Shown in pieces: positions 22,562 to 33,029 of a stretch of DNA of 64,000 bases (its first letter is position 1; every line of letters starts with the position of its first letter). The stretch is from Trebouxia sp. TZW2008 (taxonomy: Eukaryota > Chlorophyta > Trebouxiophyceae > Trebouxiales > Trebouxiaceae), in the NCBI GenBank assembly GCA_002118135.1, contig BDIU01000374.1, positions 124,380 through 188,379 on the forward strand, written 5' to 3'. The notes beneath the pieces were generated by a model. It saw nothing but the letters and a program-made list of their open reading frames with translations, ran no database searches and had not been told where the DNA came from. The position numbers were made by a program, and so were the translations under genes.

Positions 22562-25500
22562 TCAGGCCTGCCTTAGCAAGCCAAAGCTGCTGCTGTAGCT
22601 GTGTAACAAGCTGTTCGTCTGTGCGCCACCGCTGACAGGACCAAACTCACCTTGAAACTGAGCACCCTGCAGCAACCAAAGTCGGTTAGCATGCAATGCA
22701 GCAACACGCGCTCCATGACTGGATGGCTGAACATGCTCTGAGACACATTTACAGCTCAGCTCCTTGCTGCAAGGCCTATGAAATCTGCCTGAGCATGCAA
22801 TCTGCTGCGTCAGCATATGACGATTTGCTCAGCATACACAGAATGCCAGTATCTGCAACAGCACGATGCAGAAGTACTTCAGCATTAACAACAATCGCTT
22901 CAAAACGTCTAGACAAGGACATGAACTCACGGACCAAGAAGCAGCAAGCAAAAATTGGCGAGCCTCTGTTGCTGGCAGCTCAGGACGTGCATGTCATGAC
23001 ATGACTTGTTTGCATGGCATTTCATGCGATGGAAGAGAAAAGAAAAGCTGTGAGGCATGAGATGAGCAGTCTGAGTGCCAGAGGCAGTCAATGTATGACC
23101 TGGAAAGCAGCGGCTGGCAGAGCTTCCTCCAGCAGGCGTTCCTCTTCATGTGCAAGGGTGACACAGGAGTACAACAGGCTGCCCAATTGCTCAGGGCTCT
23201 GCTGCATCCCGTCAGGCAAGCGACCAACATAATTCTGCACACAATGGCATATTTTGACAAAATCTGGACATGTTCAGGGCTGTATTTCATGCCATCTGGC
23301 AGACGGCCGGCACAGTTATGCACACAATGTTGCCTCCTGGTCGACATCAGCTTGCAATCAGGACATACCTTGACATCACTGCTAAAAAGTCAAACGTGTG
23401 CCAAGTGCACACAGTCATGTGAATACTAACAGTTGCTGAAGGCTGTGCAGCACGCAATCAGGCAAGTGGCCCACATACTTTTCCACAAACAGCCATATTT
23501 TGGGCAAAACTTGACATGTTCAGGGCTGAATCGCATGCCATCTGGTCGGCAGACAGCATGTCATGTTCTGACACCAGCTTGACACATACAAAATTGTGCT
23601 GCATCACCTCAGACAAGCCACCAACATAAGGCTGCAGACAGTGTCAGCTGTATTGTACCATCAGCTTGACAACTCGAGGGTATGTTTTGACACGACTGCA
23701 AGAAGGCCGTATGTGCAGCAAGCCCAAATGGTCGCATTTAGACAAAGATTTGCATACATGAGCAATATTGTCAGTCAGTCACCCCTCAAGCAGTCACTTG
23801 CAATCTGATTGTTTGTTGCTCAGCAATGTATGGGATCTTGCATTCCATTCTATAACTAAATGGGCAGCTGCGCCCATGTCAATTGGTCCCAGTGCGCAGC
23901 TGATTGCATGCTGCTATTGATATTGCCGTTCAGCCCACATTGAAACGTCCATTTTGTGATGTCAGAACAAGCCTGCCTTGACTTGTGCCACACACACCTA
24001 GCACTCTGCTGGAAACTGTTATTACTATTATTGTTGTTATGGGCCAACATTGTCATGGTGAGGAATGGCAGGCAGGATCCTATAAGTCAGGAAAGCATGT
24101 TGACCTGCAACTGCTTGAGGATACTGTGGCGAGCCCACTGAGGGTCTCTGACATGCAACTGCACCAGGGACCCTTCAGGCACATCTGTCACAGCCACCTG
24201 CACAAAAGCCAATTTGCATGCAACAACTTGTGCCAGCTGCAATAGGGAGCCGGGTGATGTGGGAGAGCAACCCTGCCATTTATCTACATGTTGTGCTGAC
24301 AGTGACTCAGACTGCTTGACGACCACGCCAACCTCAGGGCTAGCGAGATTGGCTTGATTGTTGAGCAGTCTGAGTATCTGTCAGCAGCCCCTTCAATGTA
24401 GCAGAAGTGTTGCACTGAGCATGGTGGTCAGTTCTCTTGATCTGCTGAATCTCAGGAGATGGGAGGCAGGGTAAGCAAACAGGGAGCAAGCTAATCTGCA
24501 ATTATTGGTTGTGCAGGTCAATACGAGCAGGCAAGCAAGGGACAAGCTGACCTGCACTGTTTTGGTAGGGACTACAAGCCAATATGGGCAAGCAGTCAAG
24601 GGGCGAGCTGGCCTGCAGTAAGTGGTTGGGGCCCTCAAGATGGGACATGCAAGCAAGGGACCGGCTGGTCTCCACTGATTAATTGAGGGGACTGTCAAAA
24701 CAGGGCAAGCAAGCCAAAGGTCAGATGGCCTGCATTGACTGATGGGGGGTCATTGATTGCTTGGGAAGGGGGGCGAGGGGGGGGGGAGCGGGTGCTTTAA
24801 GGGCAGGCAAGCAAGAAGCCAATTGACCTGAACCAACTGCTTGGTGGCTTGTTGATCAAGACAGAGCCAGCAGGCAAGGAGCAGCTGACCTGTACAGACT
24901 GGTCAGCAGGATTGTAGCTAGCAATGTTGCGGGCCACAAAGTTGCAGCCGTCTCCTTGGGTATCCAGCCCCAACTGCACCTGCAGCTGCCTGTCTCTATC
25001 AGACAGAGACTGGAACATCTGCCTTACCTGAATGCGCAAGCACAACTCAAGTCAGTTGCCGTAATCAGCTGAGGAAGCCCAAGGCGAGTCAAGTCGGGTG
25101 CTCTCATCAGCTGTTATGATGAGAATGCGCGCATCAAGCTGTCTTGGCTCTGCAGTACCTCTGTGTACGTCAAGCAAAATTGAGCTGAACGGGTATATAC
25201 GCATGGGACCCTATGACCGCTGATGATTGAATTGACAATGCATCTATAATGGACAATCCAGGCTGGCGGCAAGCCATCTGCAGTGCATGGAGGTAGATGT
25301 GAGCAGTGAGACGGTTTGTACTGTTTCACATCACATGGCAAGCATCTTGAGGCCAGCAGCTTCATCACAAGTACATTTGAGAGCAGCAAGGCCGGGCTCA
25401 GTTGCAGATTCAAAAGTCTTGATGTTGCTGCAAGCTGTCTGTGTTGTTGATAAGCTGCATGCTGTATGACATGAGGCAGATCATTCTGCAAGGTAAGCTT

Positions 25501-27655
25501 ACCACAGCAGGAGCAGTCTGGTGGTCCAGCTCAAGTTTCTTGCCATGATGAAATCTGGTGACGCACACTGTGAGACATGGGATGCATGCTACTGCATGGC
25601 AAGCTTACCACAGTAAGAGCTGTCTGTTGGTCCAATCCAAAGATCTTGTCGTTGTGGAATTTGATGACGCAAATTGCAGGACTTGGGGTGTATGTGCTAT
25701 GGCAAGCTTGCCACAGCAAGAGCTGTCTAATGGTCCAGCTCACAGATTTTGCAATCTTTGAGTTGGGCCATCATAAAATGTGGTGACGCACACTGTGAGA
25801 CGTGGAGGATATGCTGCTACATCGCAAGCTTACCACAGCAAGAGCAGTCTGATGGTCCAGCTCAAAGATCTTGCCGTCATGTGATCTGGTGACTGTGGCA
25901 GCCTGCCCAACAGGTCTGCATCCCTGATTGCATAAAGCTTCCATCTGCAATGCAGCAAAAGCCTGAGTCCACACTGTTCAACTTTAAGGGTTGTATCACA
26001 ACAGATTGCATCATGAAGTAGATGTCGAGCCAGCAAGCGGCCTGAAAGGACAGACAACACCATCATGAGCACTCCCAAACACAGGTCTAGTCACTGAGAT
26101 ATATACACACACATATACCATACTGTGGCGACATTGCTGATTGCATCTGTATGCAAGCAGCTGAAGATGCTTGACATGCACCATTTGTAAGTGATCAATC
26201 AGAAGATGAATGCACAAGTATGACTGCCATGCCTGAAGGGGCCCTTGCATGAAACAGCCCACAGCCCCTTCGTCATACGTCTTGGATCCCAGAAAGACCG
26301 CCCCCCTGAGGCTACGCTGAGCCCCCCAGGGGCTTACACCCCAGGCATTGGGCTGAGTCACCCCTCCTATCAGTCTACATGATGGCAAAGCTCCCTGGAT
26401 CCTGGCAATCAGTTCATCTACCTGTATCATGAGAAATGTCATTTTTTGGTTTAAGGCCAACTGCAAAAGCACAGCAGCAACATCTTCAACCGCCAAGACA
26501 GCACTAAGCTATGCATTTTGAAAAGCCAATGGAAAAAAGCATTGAAAGCATGATGCTCAAAGCCCTGCATGGTGACGGGAATGCGCCTCCTGAAGAGGAT
26601 AACATGATGTCATGATCTTTGAGTTTTAAGCTCATCAATTGCCTGCCATACGTCCTCCAACAGACATGAGATGCTATGTACCAAAAGGTTTCAATGCATT
26701 CTGTCACCTGGACAAAATGTGGCTCTGAAAGCAGCACAGCCGCAATGTTGTCATGTCTATTATTGCCCCTGATGCTGGATTGCAACAGGGAATCCCACTG
26801 GTCAGGCTTCAATTCTGGAAGGGAAGTGCTGTTCACGTGAAATGGCAGCAGCTTCACACCTGCGTGATGTGTGCCTGTCTGTGGAAAGATTATGCAACAA
26901 CAGGTCGGGCCACAATAATTCGCTCAACTGTCAGCGACACATCAGAGGCTTCAGCCCATTAGGATGCATGCCTATGGGTAAAATGTATTGAGAGACATGC
27001 TATGGTGTCCGGATGTATAGGCTGCATGAATGGACATACCTGGCATGTGTGCTGCAAACAGCGACACGCCTGCAACATTGCGTGCTTTGCCAGTTAGCAG
27101 ACCCTGGACTGCTCCTCCTATCACCACAGGGGGTGACTCTTCCTTGCTGCTCAGACATTCTTGCACAAACTGCAGCATCCACACTGCAAGCTTGATGAAC
27201 TGCCATGAAAATTCCATAAATTGTCATCAAGCTTGGCATTTGTGACGGCCCAGTGCAGCTGCATACACGCACATGCATGCATAAGCAATGATCATGCATG
27301 CATCAGCATATGCACTTTGGTCTCAAAAGCGTGCTTTGCTTCCTGCTGTTGGTTTCATGAAACAGCTTACCGAGGGTGCGTACTCTACATGGCTGCCATA
27401 CTCGTGTGCTGTGACCAGCAGCTGGCAGAAGTGTGGATGGCGACCCGGACCAAGTTGCGACTGGAGGTTATTGATGCAGTCGACAATAGCGGAAGACAAG
27501 ACTGGCTTGGCCGAGAAGCTGTTCGCGAAACGGAAGGTGCTGCTGCGCGTTGCAGATGAAGCTGTCGCGACCGCTCCATGGTAAGGCAGCAGCAAGGACC
27601 CCCTGAGAAGCGCGTTCAGAACCTTGCGCTTGGAAGGACTAAACCACCTCGGCAT
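22562..27655 (-). CDS. FIST-domain protein (FIST_N + FIST_C), 438 aa
   Basis: Nine exons join perfectly in frame: 27655-27371, 27169-27040, 26859-26708, 26421-26233, 25923-25834, 25027-24890, 24197-24105, 23234-23100 and 22666-22562 (TGA). The protein starts with a Ser/Arg-rich, transit-peptide-like leader (MPRWFSPSKRKVLNALLRGS). FIST_N is seen as VVIGGAVQGLLTG and CRLIGGVTQPNA followed by RGAVFLG and EGAVGCFMQGPLQ. FIST_C is seen as GCRPVGQAATVTR, IFELDHQTALAV, DGCNFVARNIASYNPADQSV, VPEGSLVQLHVRD and the ending FQGEFGPVSGG. FIST domains are proposed sensory, small-ligand-binding modules, in bacteria usually beside histidine kinases or cyclases and in eukaryotes sometimes with an F-box; here it stands alone. 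The donor after exon 4 is GC (GCATGG). The introns after exons 5 and 6 and before exon 8 are filled by copies of those exon edges. Confidence 0.85.
23170..23640 (-). repeat. Repeats of FIST exon 8 start in the preceding intron
   Basis: The exon-8 stretch encoding YVGRLPDGMQQSPEQL is found again, decayed, at about 23420-23480 and 23600-23635. A related unit encoding GRLPDGMKYSPEHVQIL lies at about 23240-23320 and again at about 23490-23560. The copies sit upstream of the functional exon and carry stops or lost acceptors. Confidence 0.7.
24470..24895 (-). repeat. ~60 bp tandem repeat (about 7 units) from the exon-6 donor site
   Basis: Reading the gene strand, the unit starts at the exon 6/intron junction (GTACAG, then GTCAGCTGCTCCTTGCCTGC). 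It recurs at about 24830, 24733, 24675, 24616, 24556 and 24498, mostly 58-60 bp apart. A G-rich run (about 24745-24790) interrupts the array. The copies are intronic. Confidence 0.75.
25503..25923 (-). repeat. FIST exon 5 end plus donor in four tandem copies
   Basis: The functional exon ends at 25834 with IFELDHQTALAV and the donor GTAAGC. Copies with equivalent ends lie at 25712, 25609 and 25503 (spacing 122, 103 and 106 bp). Copy 2 has a stop and a GC donor. Copies 3 and 4 keep open frames (KIFGLDQQTALTV and KKLELDHQTAPAV) and GTAAGC donors. Confidence 0.85.
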
Positions 27656-28013
27656 CAACGGAAGCCTGGTCGGCAAGGCCGTATCGTGACTGCCCAATTG
27701 CGCATCATGGGCTGGCGACTACACTGAGGCGCAGGGTTCAGTCACTGTCGAGAGCTTTCGCTGTCGTTAATAGGTCGGAGTAGCATGCAAAACGGCAGCT
27801 GCTCTCACGACAGCTGACTTAAACTGCTGAGTAATGGGTCAAAGGCAAAAGCTTTAGCATGATGGCATGAGGGGCCGCTCTAGCGCTGTGAATGCGGGCA
27901 TTACTGTCTGTAATCACTGGCAATTACGCAGACGGTCACGCGGAGTTTGAACGGAGTGGAAGCAGTATTCCTAGCTCTCAAGTTGAGATCGAAGTGGGCT
28001 GAACACACTTGTG
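27656..28013. promoter_or_regulatory. 358 bp divergent promoter region
   Basis: This is the whole spacer between the start codons of the FIST gene (-) and the acidic DKPL-motif gene (+). It must hold both promoters and 5' UTRs. No clear TATA box or named element was found. Confidence 0.6.
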
Positions 28014-30863
28014 ATGTCCGATAGCGAGGACGACAAGCCCCTTGCAGCTCGTGCTATACCTGTCAAAAGCTCTTCCGCGGCTGTGCCAATTAAAGCTGCA
28101 TCAACGGCTGATAGAAGTGGTCAGCCCTCTACTTCAGCAGCTCAAGATACTTTGAAGCGCAAAGCGGCTCAGAAAGCACCAGTTGTAGACGATAGCGACA
28201 GCGAGGACGACAAACCATTAGGAGCCCGAGCTAAGCCCCCCAAGCCCCCTCGTCCAGGTAATCGTTTGAGATGCAAATGCAGATCAGTGAGCAAAGTTTT
28301 GCTCGTGTTAGCTGAGCCTGCTAAAGCTGCCTTGAATGCAGGGTCTGGCGGGACAAGCAAGCCACCACAACAACCTGGAGGCACAAAAGCAGTGAGTGTG
28401 CTCTGTGGCTACCTGTCGTCTAATTTTGCAACCTCTTGACACAACGCAATTTTTCTCAGCAAAGTGGTTAGTTACTGCAACTGTGCTCATGACGTTCCAT
28501 CCCTTGCAGCCCAAACAGAAAGCAGCTGCCGTCAAAGATGAGCCTTTGAGTCCAAAGATCAAATCAGAGCCAATCAAATCAGAGCCCGAGCCCTCGCCAA
28601 AAGCAGCCAAAAGCAAGCCAAGGGCCAAGAAGGCAGATGGTGAGAAACGAGTCATTGTCAAGAAGGAATATGACAAGCCTGGGCAGACAAAGGAGACCCC
28701 TCCTGAGGTCAGCCACCTTGTTGACCACCTCCATTTTTCCATTCCATCCAGTGTGCCATGTCAAAGCTTTCAGCTCTGTGTGGAGTCTATTGCCTCATTC
28801 TGTATCCTCTGTATTTGTTTTGTGAAAACATCCTTCAGCAATTCCTGTCTTTCATGCAACTTGCTTTCAGCTTTGCAACCTCTCTCACGCTGCTGCCATA
28901 CATGCTCACACCTTGAAAATTAAATGAAGAGTACATGAAATTGCAAAAGTGGTGGTTTGCAGACTGACCCTCTGCACAAGTTCTACACCAGCCTCAAGGA
29001 ACAGCGGCCAGACAGTGAAATGGCCAAAAAGTGGTATGTCCCATGTTGCCCGACACATTGCTTTTGAAATTCACGCTCAACATTGGGGTGCGTCCTATGC
29101 TTGGCTATGCAAGCATGGTTGATATCTTGTGTTGCTTTCAGCTGCATGTGTAGCTGCATTCGTGTTGCTGTGTTTGTGGCTTGGAGTGCTTGGCAAATTG
29201 TGCATGTTTACAGGCTTGTTGCACATGCATCAGTGTAGAACCCATACACCGCATACCCTTCCTTCAATATGCGGATGTGTGTTGCATGGTCTTTTGGCTA
29301 GCTATTCTATGCTTAGCTATGCAAGTATCGTTGACATGTGTTTGGTTCCAAATGCATGTCTAGCTGCACGCGTCTTGCTGCTTCATGAGTGAATGCTTCA
29401 CAAGTCATGCAGGTTCCAAGGCTCATTGCGTACGATCAAACGTCCATTTGCTTGACACCATTGCTTGTCTGGTAGGTGCCTGATACATGGACTTCTGGAC
29501 ATGGAGGAGGCGGAGAAGTTGGTTGCACAAATCAAGCTCAAGAAGGGGCAAGTGCGGTACGATGCTTACAATGATCTGCATGATATCTTCATGTTCCATG
29601 CACGAACAACAGTGAGATTTTGCAGTCCCCACTTCTTGCATGCAGCAAACATGAATTGTTTTCCATGGCAAAGTGTATGATGAGCCTGCTACTCTGCGCG
29701 TTGATGCAGTTCAAGAATGGCTTCTGTCTTAAAATGTTAGATGTCTTGTTGCAAGCGAATGGCTAGATTGTGCAAGGTACCTCAAGAAGGGCTTGGTCTG
29801 GTTGCAGGTCTCCAGCCAAGGCGGCACCCAGGAGGAGCAGCACAGCAGTAGCCTCAAGGCCAACTGCAAGTGTCACCAGGCCAGGAGGCAAACGAAAATG
29901 TGAGTCAACAAGTGTGTCATACAGTATGCCTGCCTCCAATGCTGCTGTAAAGCTTCCATGCTATAGTTGTTGAATGTGCATTACAGCATTAGGCATGCTG
30001 CTTGCCACATGCATGATGTGACAGCACACAGCACAGTTGCCTCAAGTCATCAGTTCTCAGACTACAAGATCAGCCACAGATGCTTTTGCGCTTCTTTTGC
30101 TGAAACAAGCTTTCCTTTTTTTGTATGCTGCAGCGCGGATGATGGAGTCAGATGATGAGTCATCAGAGGATGACTTCCTGGCGCCTGCCAAGAAGGTGCA
30201 GAAGCAGGCCTCTGGTGCGAATGCTGCCAGTAAGCCCAGGCCTGGCAGTGGGGGTGGGGCACGGGGTAAGCCCAGACCCTCCTCTGGGGGTGGGGGGTCC
30301 AAGCCCAGTAGTGCAGGGGGGTCCAGACCTGGCAGTGCTGGGGAGTCTGGCAAGCCTGCTGTCAAGGCTAGGCCCCTTGTGGCATCCACACAGAGGGTAA
30401 GTCCTTTTCCTTTGTGATCGTCTTCATCCCCTGAGCAAATTTCCGCACTGATCACGATACCTTGTGTCTGGTGTCTTGGCGATCAAGGCACAACGCTCAA
30501 GTACGTGCCAATGTTGCTGAGCCATGCTGCTGATGCTTGGGCACAGCACGCATGCTGTGTTGTTGAGAGCCTTGCACTCCCCGCAGTATAGCACGCAAGT
30601 CGCTCTTAGCCTGTAGCATAAAAGCCCTGCCTCTTGCTTGAAGACCCTTGGCCCGCATGCGAATATGCAGAGGCACACAGGGTGCTGGTTACGTGCAACT
30701 GAAGGTCCTCAGCCACTCAGGATTGCCTCTCATGCACAAAAGAAACCAATGTGCTTGCTTGCTGCAGGACAAAGCCTTTGCAGATGGCGGGCTTGACCCG
30801 ATCTCAGATGACTCTGATGATGATAAGCCCTTGGGACAGCGCAGGGCTAAGGCTCTTGCATAG
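28014..30863 (+). CDS. Acidic/basic low-complexity nuclear-type protein with DDKPL motifs
   Basis: ATG 28014 gives MSDSEDDKPLAAR. Exons join in phase: 28014-28257, about 28312-28390, 28510-28707, about 28965-29032, about 29475-29549 (GC donor GCAAGT), about 29809-29899, about 30135-30397 and about 30770-30863 (TAG). Acidic DSDSEDDKPLGAR motifs occur twice near the N-terminus and once at the very end (DSDDDKPLGQRR). Between them are Lys-rich stretches (KRKAAQKA, KSKPRAKKADGEKR), SEP repeats that look like SUMO/CK2-type sites, and a Gly/Ser/Pro-rich tract. The only globular part, TDPLHKFYTSLKEQRPDSEM then KKWCLIHGLLDMEEAEKLV, looks conserved in plant and algal nuclear proteins of unknown role. 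A chromatin or nucleolar function is inferred from composition only. Confidence 0.65.
29092..29385 (+). repeat. Two-copy intronic repeat, ~208 bp apart
   Basis: CTATGCTTGGCTATGCAAGC at about 29096 recurs with small changes at about 29308. The following GCATGTGTAGCTGCATTCGT tract recurs as GCATGTCTAGCTGCACGCGT. It is intronic and non-coding. Confidence 0.7.
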
Positions 30864-31709
30864 AACAGCATGCCTGCTGGATAAGAGTCTGCATTTGGAC
30901 AGTTCCGTGAATCACTTGCCAATCAATGGGCCAAATCCCGCACGCACATTGAGTGGCGACCTGACAGCATGCTTTGCCACCAGCATGAGCCCTTAGCATA
31001 CTGCTGCATTGTTCAGCAGCTGAAGCTTATGCTTTCCTTCCTGCTCCTGTTCTTCCGCTTCCTGACTTCTGTTTGCAAGGTGCATTGCGTTGCATCCACA
31101 CAAGCCTTTGGCAAGCTGACCAACTCAAGTTTGAACCTTCATGCATCATTTCATGCTTGCTAGTCTGGCAATGGCTTGATACGGCACAATGATCGTCTGG
31201 CCAAACGTCATGACTGCTGTTGAATGAACTCGGGTGATGATGAGCATATATTCAAACCGAAGCTGCATGTTCAAGTGGTGGCATGTAGTTGAGCCCAGCC
31301 TCTTTAAAACCAGGCACCGTCAGTAAGTTAGGAGGATTTTTGTAACGCCTTATTATCCATCAGCAGATTTGACGGTAACAAAATACAATCCTGTCATCAA
31401 GTTCATGATTTTGGGATCAAGTTTCATGCATTGCTCAAGTACAGTCTTGAATGAAATACAATGCTTGATGAAATGACAGGGAGGCTTGTACACACAATGC
31501 ACACTGAACCTCATGATTGGCAAAAGCAGCACCAGCAGAGCTGATTTACACTATCTGCATGCTGGCTGTGAGGAAACCAAGATCACCCTTTTGCTGATTT
31601 GTGGTCAAGCTTGCAGCACAGGAATCACTTTTGGTTTCCAACAATTTCTGATTGAACCCCAGTGTACTTCTGAAGATGCTTGGTCTGATAAGGGCCAGCC
31701 AATCTTAGC
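30864..31709. other. Convergent intergenic region
   Basis: About 850 bp between two stop codons facing each other. It holds the 3' UTRs; no further gene or repeat is supported. Confidence 0.55.
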
Positions 31710-32987
31710 TCAACCAGTGGTTGTGCCCTGGGCTGTTCCTGCTGTGTGGTAGCCTCTGACACCAGATACTGCATTCTTGACGAGTCCCTTGGCAGTGCGC
31801 TTGGCGATGCGTTTGGCCACAGAGCGCACTCCCATGCGTGTTATGGTGAAGTAAGTCATGCCACCCTCAATAGTGGCATGGCTGAGGTCACTTGCAGCCT
31901 CACCAACATCAGGTCCATACCTGCAGCCAAAAGAGCTATTGAGCAAAAAATGAATGGAATACATCCCCAAATTTGCGATGTGATGTACTGCATTGATGCT
32001 ACAGTAGCAAAATGCGTGCAGAATGCTCAACGTCAGCTCGCTATACACGAAGACAACACAATCTGTAGCAAGCATCAGGGGCCTGGACAGCATGTGAGAT
32101 ATCAGACTGCCGTCAAGCACTGATGCATGCAAAGCTTACTTGTGCCCAATGAAGCTTGAAGCTGTTTCTCCTGAAGTGTGGAACACTGTGTTAGCGGCCT
32201 CATTCATGGAGTCATAGATGCCTGCTGCAGCCACAACAGAGGCTGCTGCAATGTCCCTGGCAGCAGACCGCCTCGTTGTTTTGCTGCCTTGCAGCTTCCT
32301 GCAGAGTACACTAATACTGGAAGCCCTTACCTGACAATGGTGCAGCTGGTTTAGTGCATCCATTACGTGATTAGGGCCTAAATGCTGCCTTATGCATGTT
32401 GATGCCACTGCAGGGCCTTACTGCAGAGACTTTGAAGCACGCAGGTGTAGCATCAGCCACCAATGCTGCTGTTGTGCACATAAGTAAGATCCATTGAAAC
32501 CACAGATACAATATCATCTACACATGGCTTCAGGAGCTGATGCCCCAAGACCACATCACTGAGTGTGGGAAACACACCTTCACATGAGGGGACATGTTGA
32601 CCACAGCAAGTGTGACAGCTGACTAACATGCATTCTATCTCAACAATTTGTGGACATAGAAGGCCTTACTGGCCGTAGCTGCTGCCACCCATGCGGCTGA
32701 CCATGCCGTCAGCAACCCTGATTGAGGTGTCGGCCACCCCTCCAGCCACTGTAGCAGCGGTGGTGCTGGCCTTGTGAGCCACCCTCCTACACATCTTGAT
32801 CCTGCAAAGCAGCTCAGGATTATCAAGAAAGGGTGATAAGTTTGCCCTAGCCAGTGGAGCAGTAGAGCATTCTTTTGTGACATAAACAGCAATGTAATTC
32901 TTGATGAGCATGACATATCTTGATAGGCAGGTAGGAGGGTTTTGTACGCCTCAAATGTTGATGTTGCCAAACGAAGGGGAGACGTGG

Positions 32988-33029
<42 letters not shown>

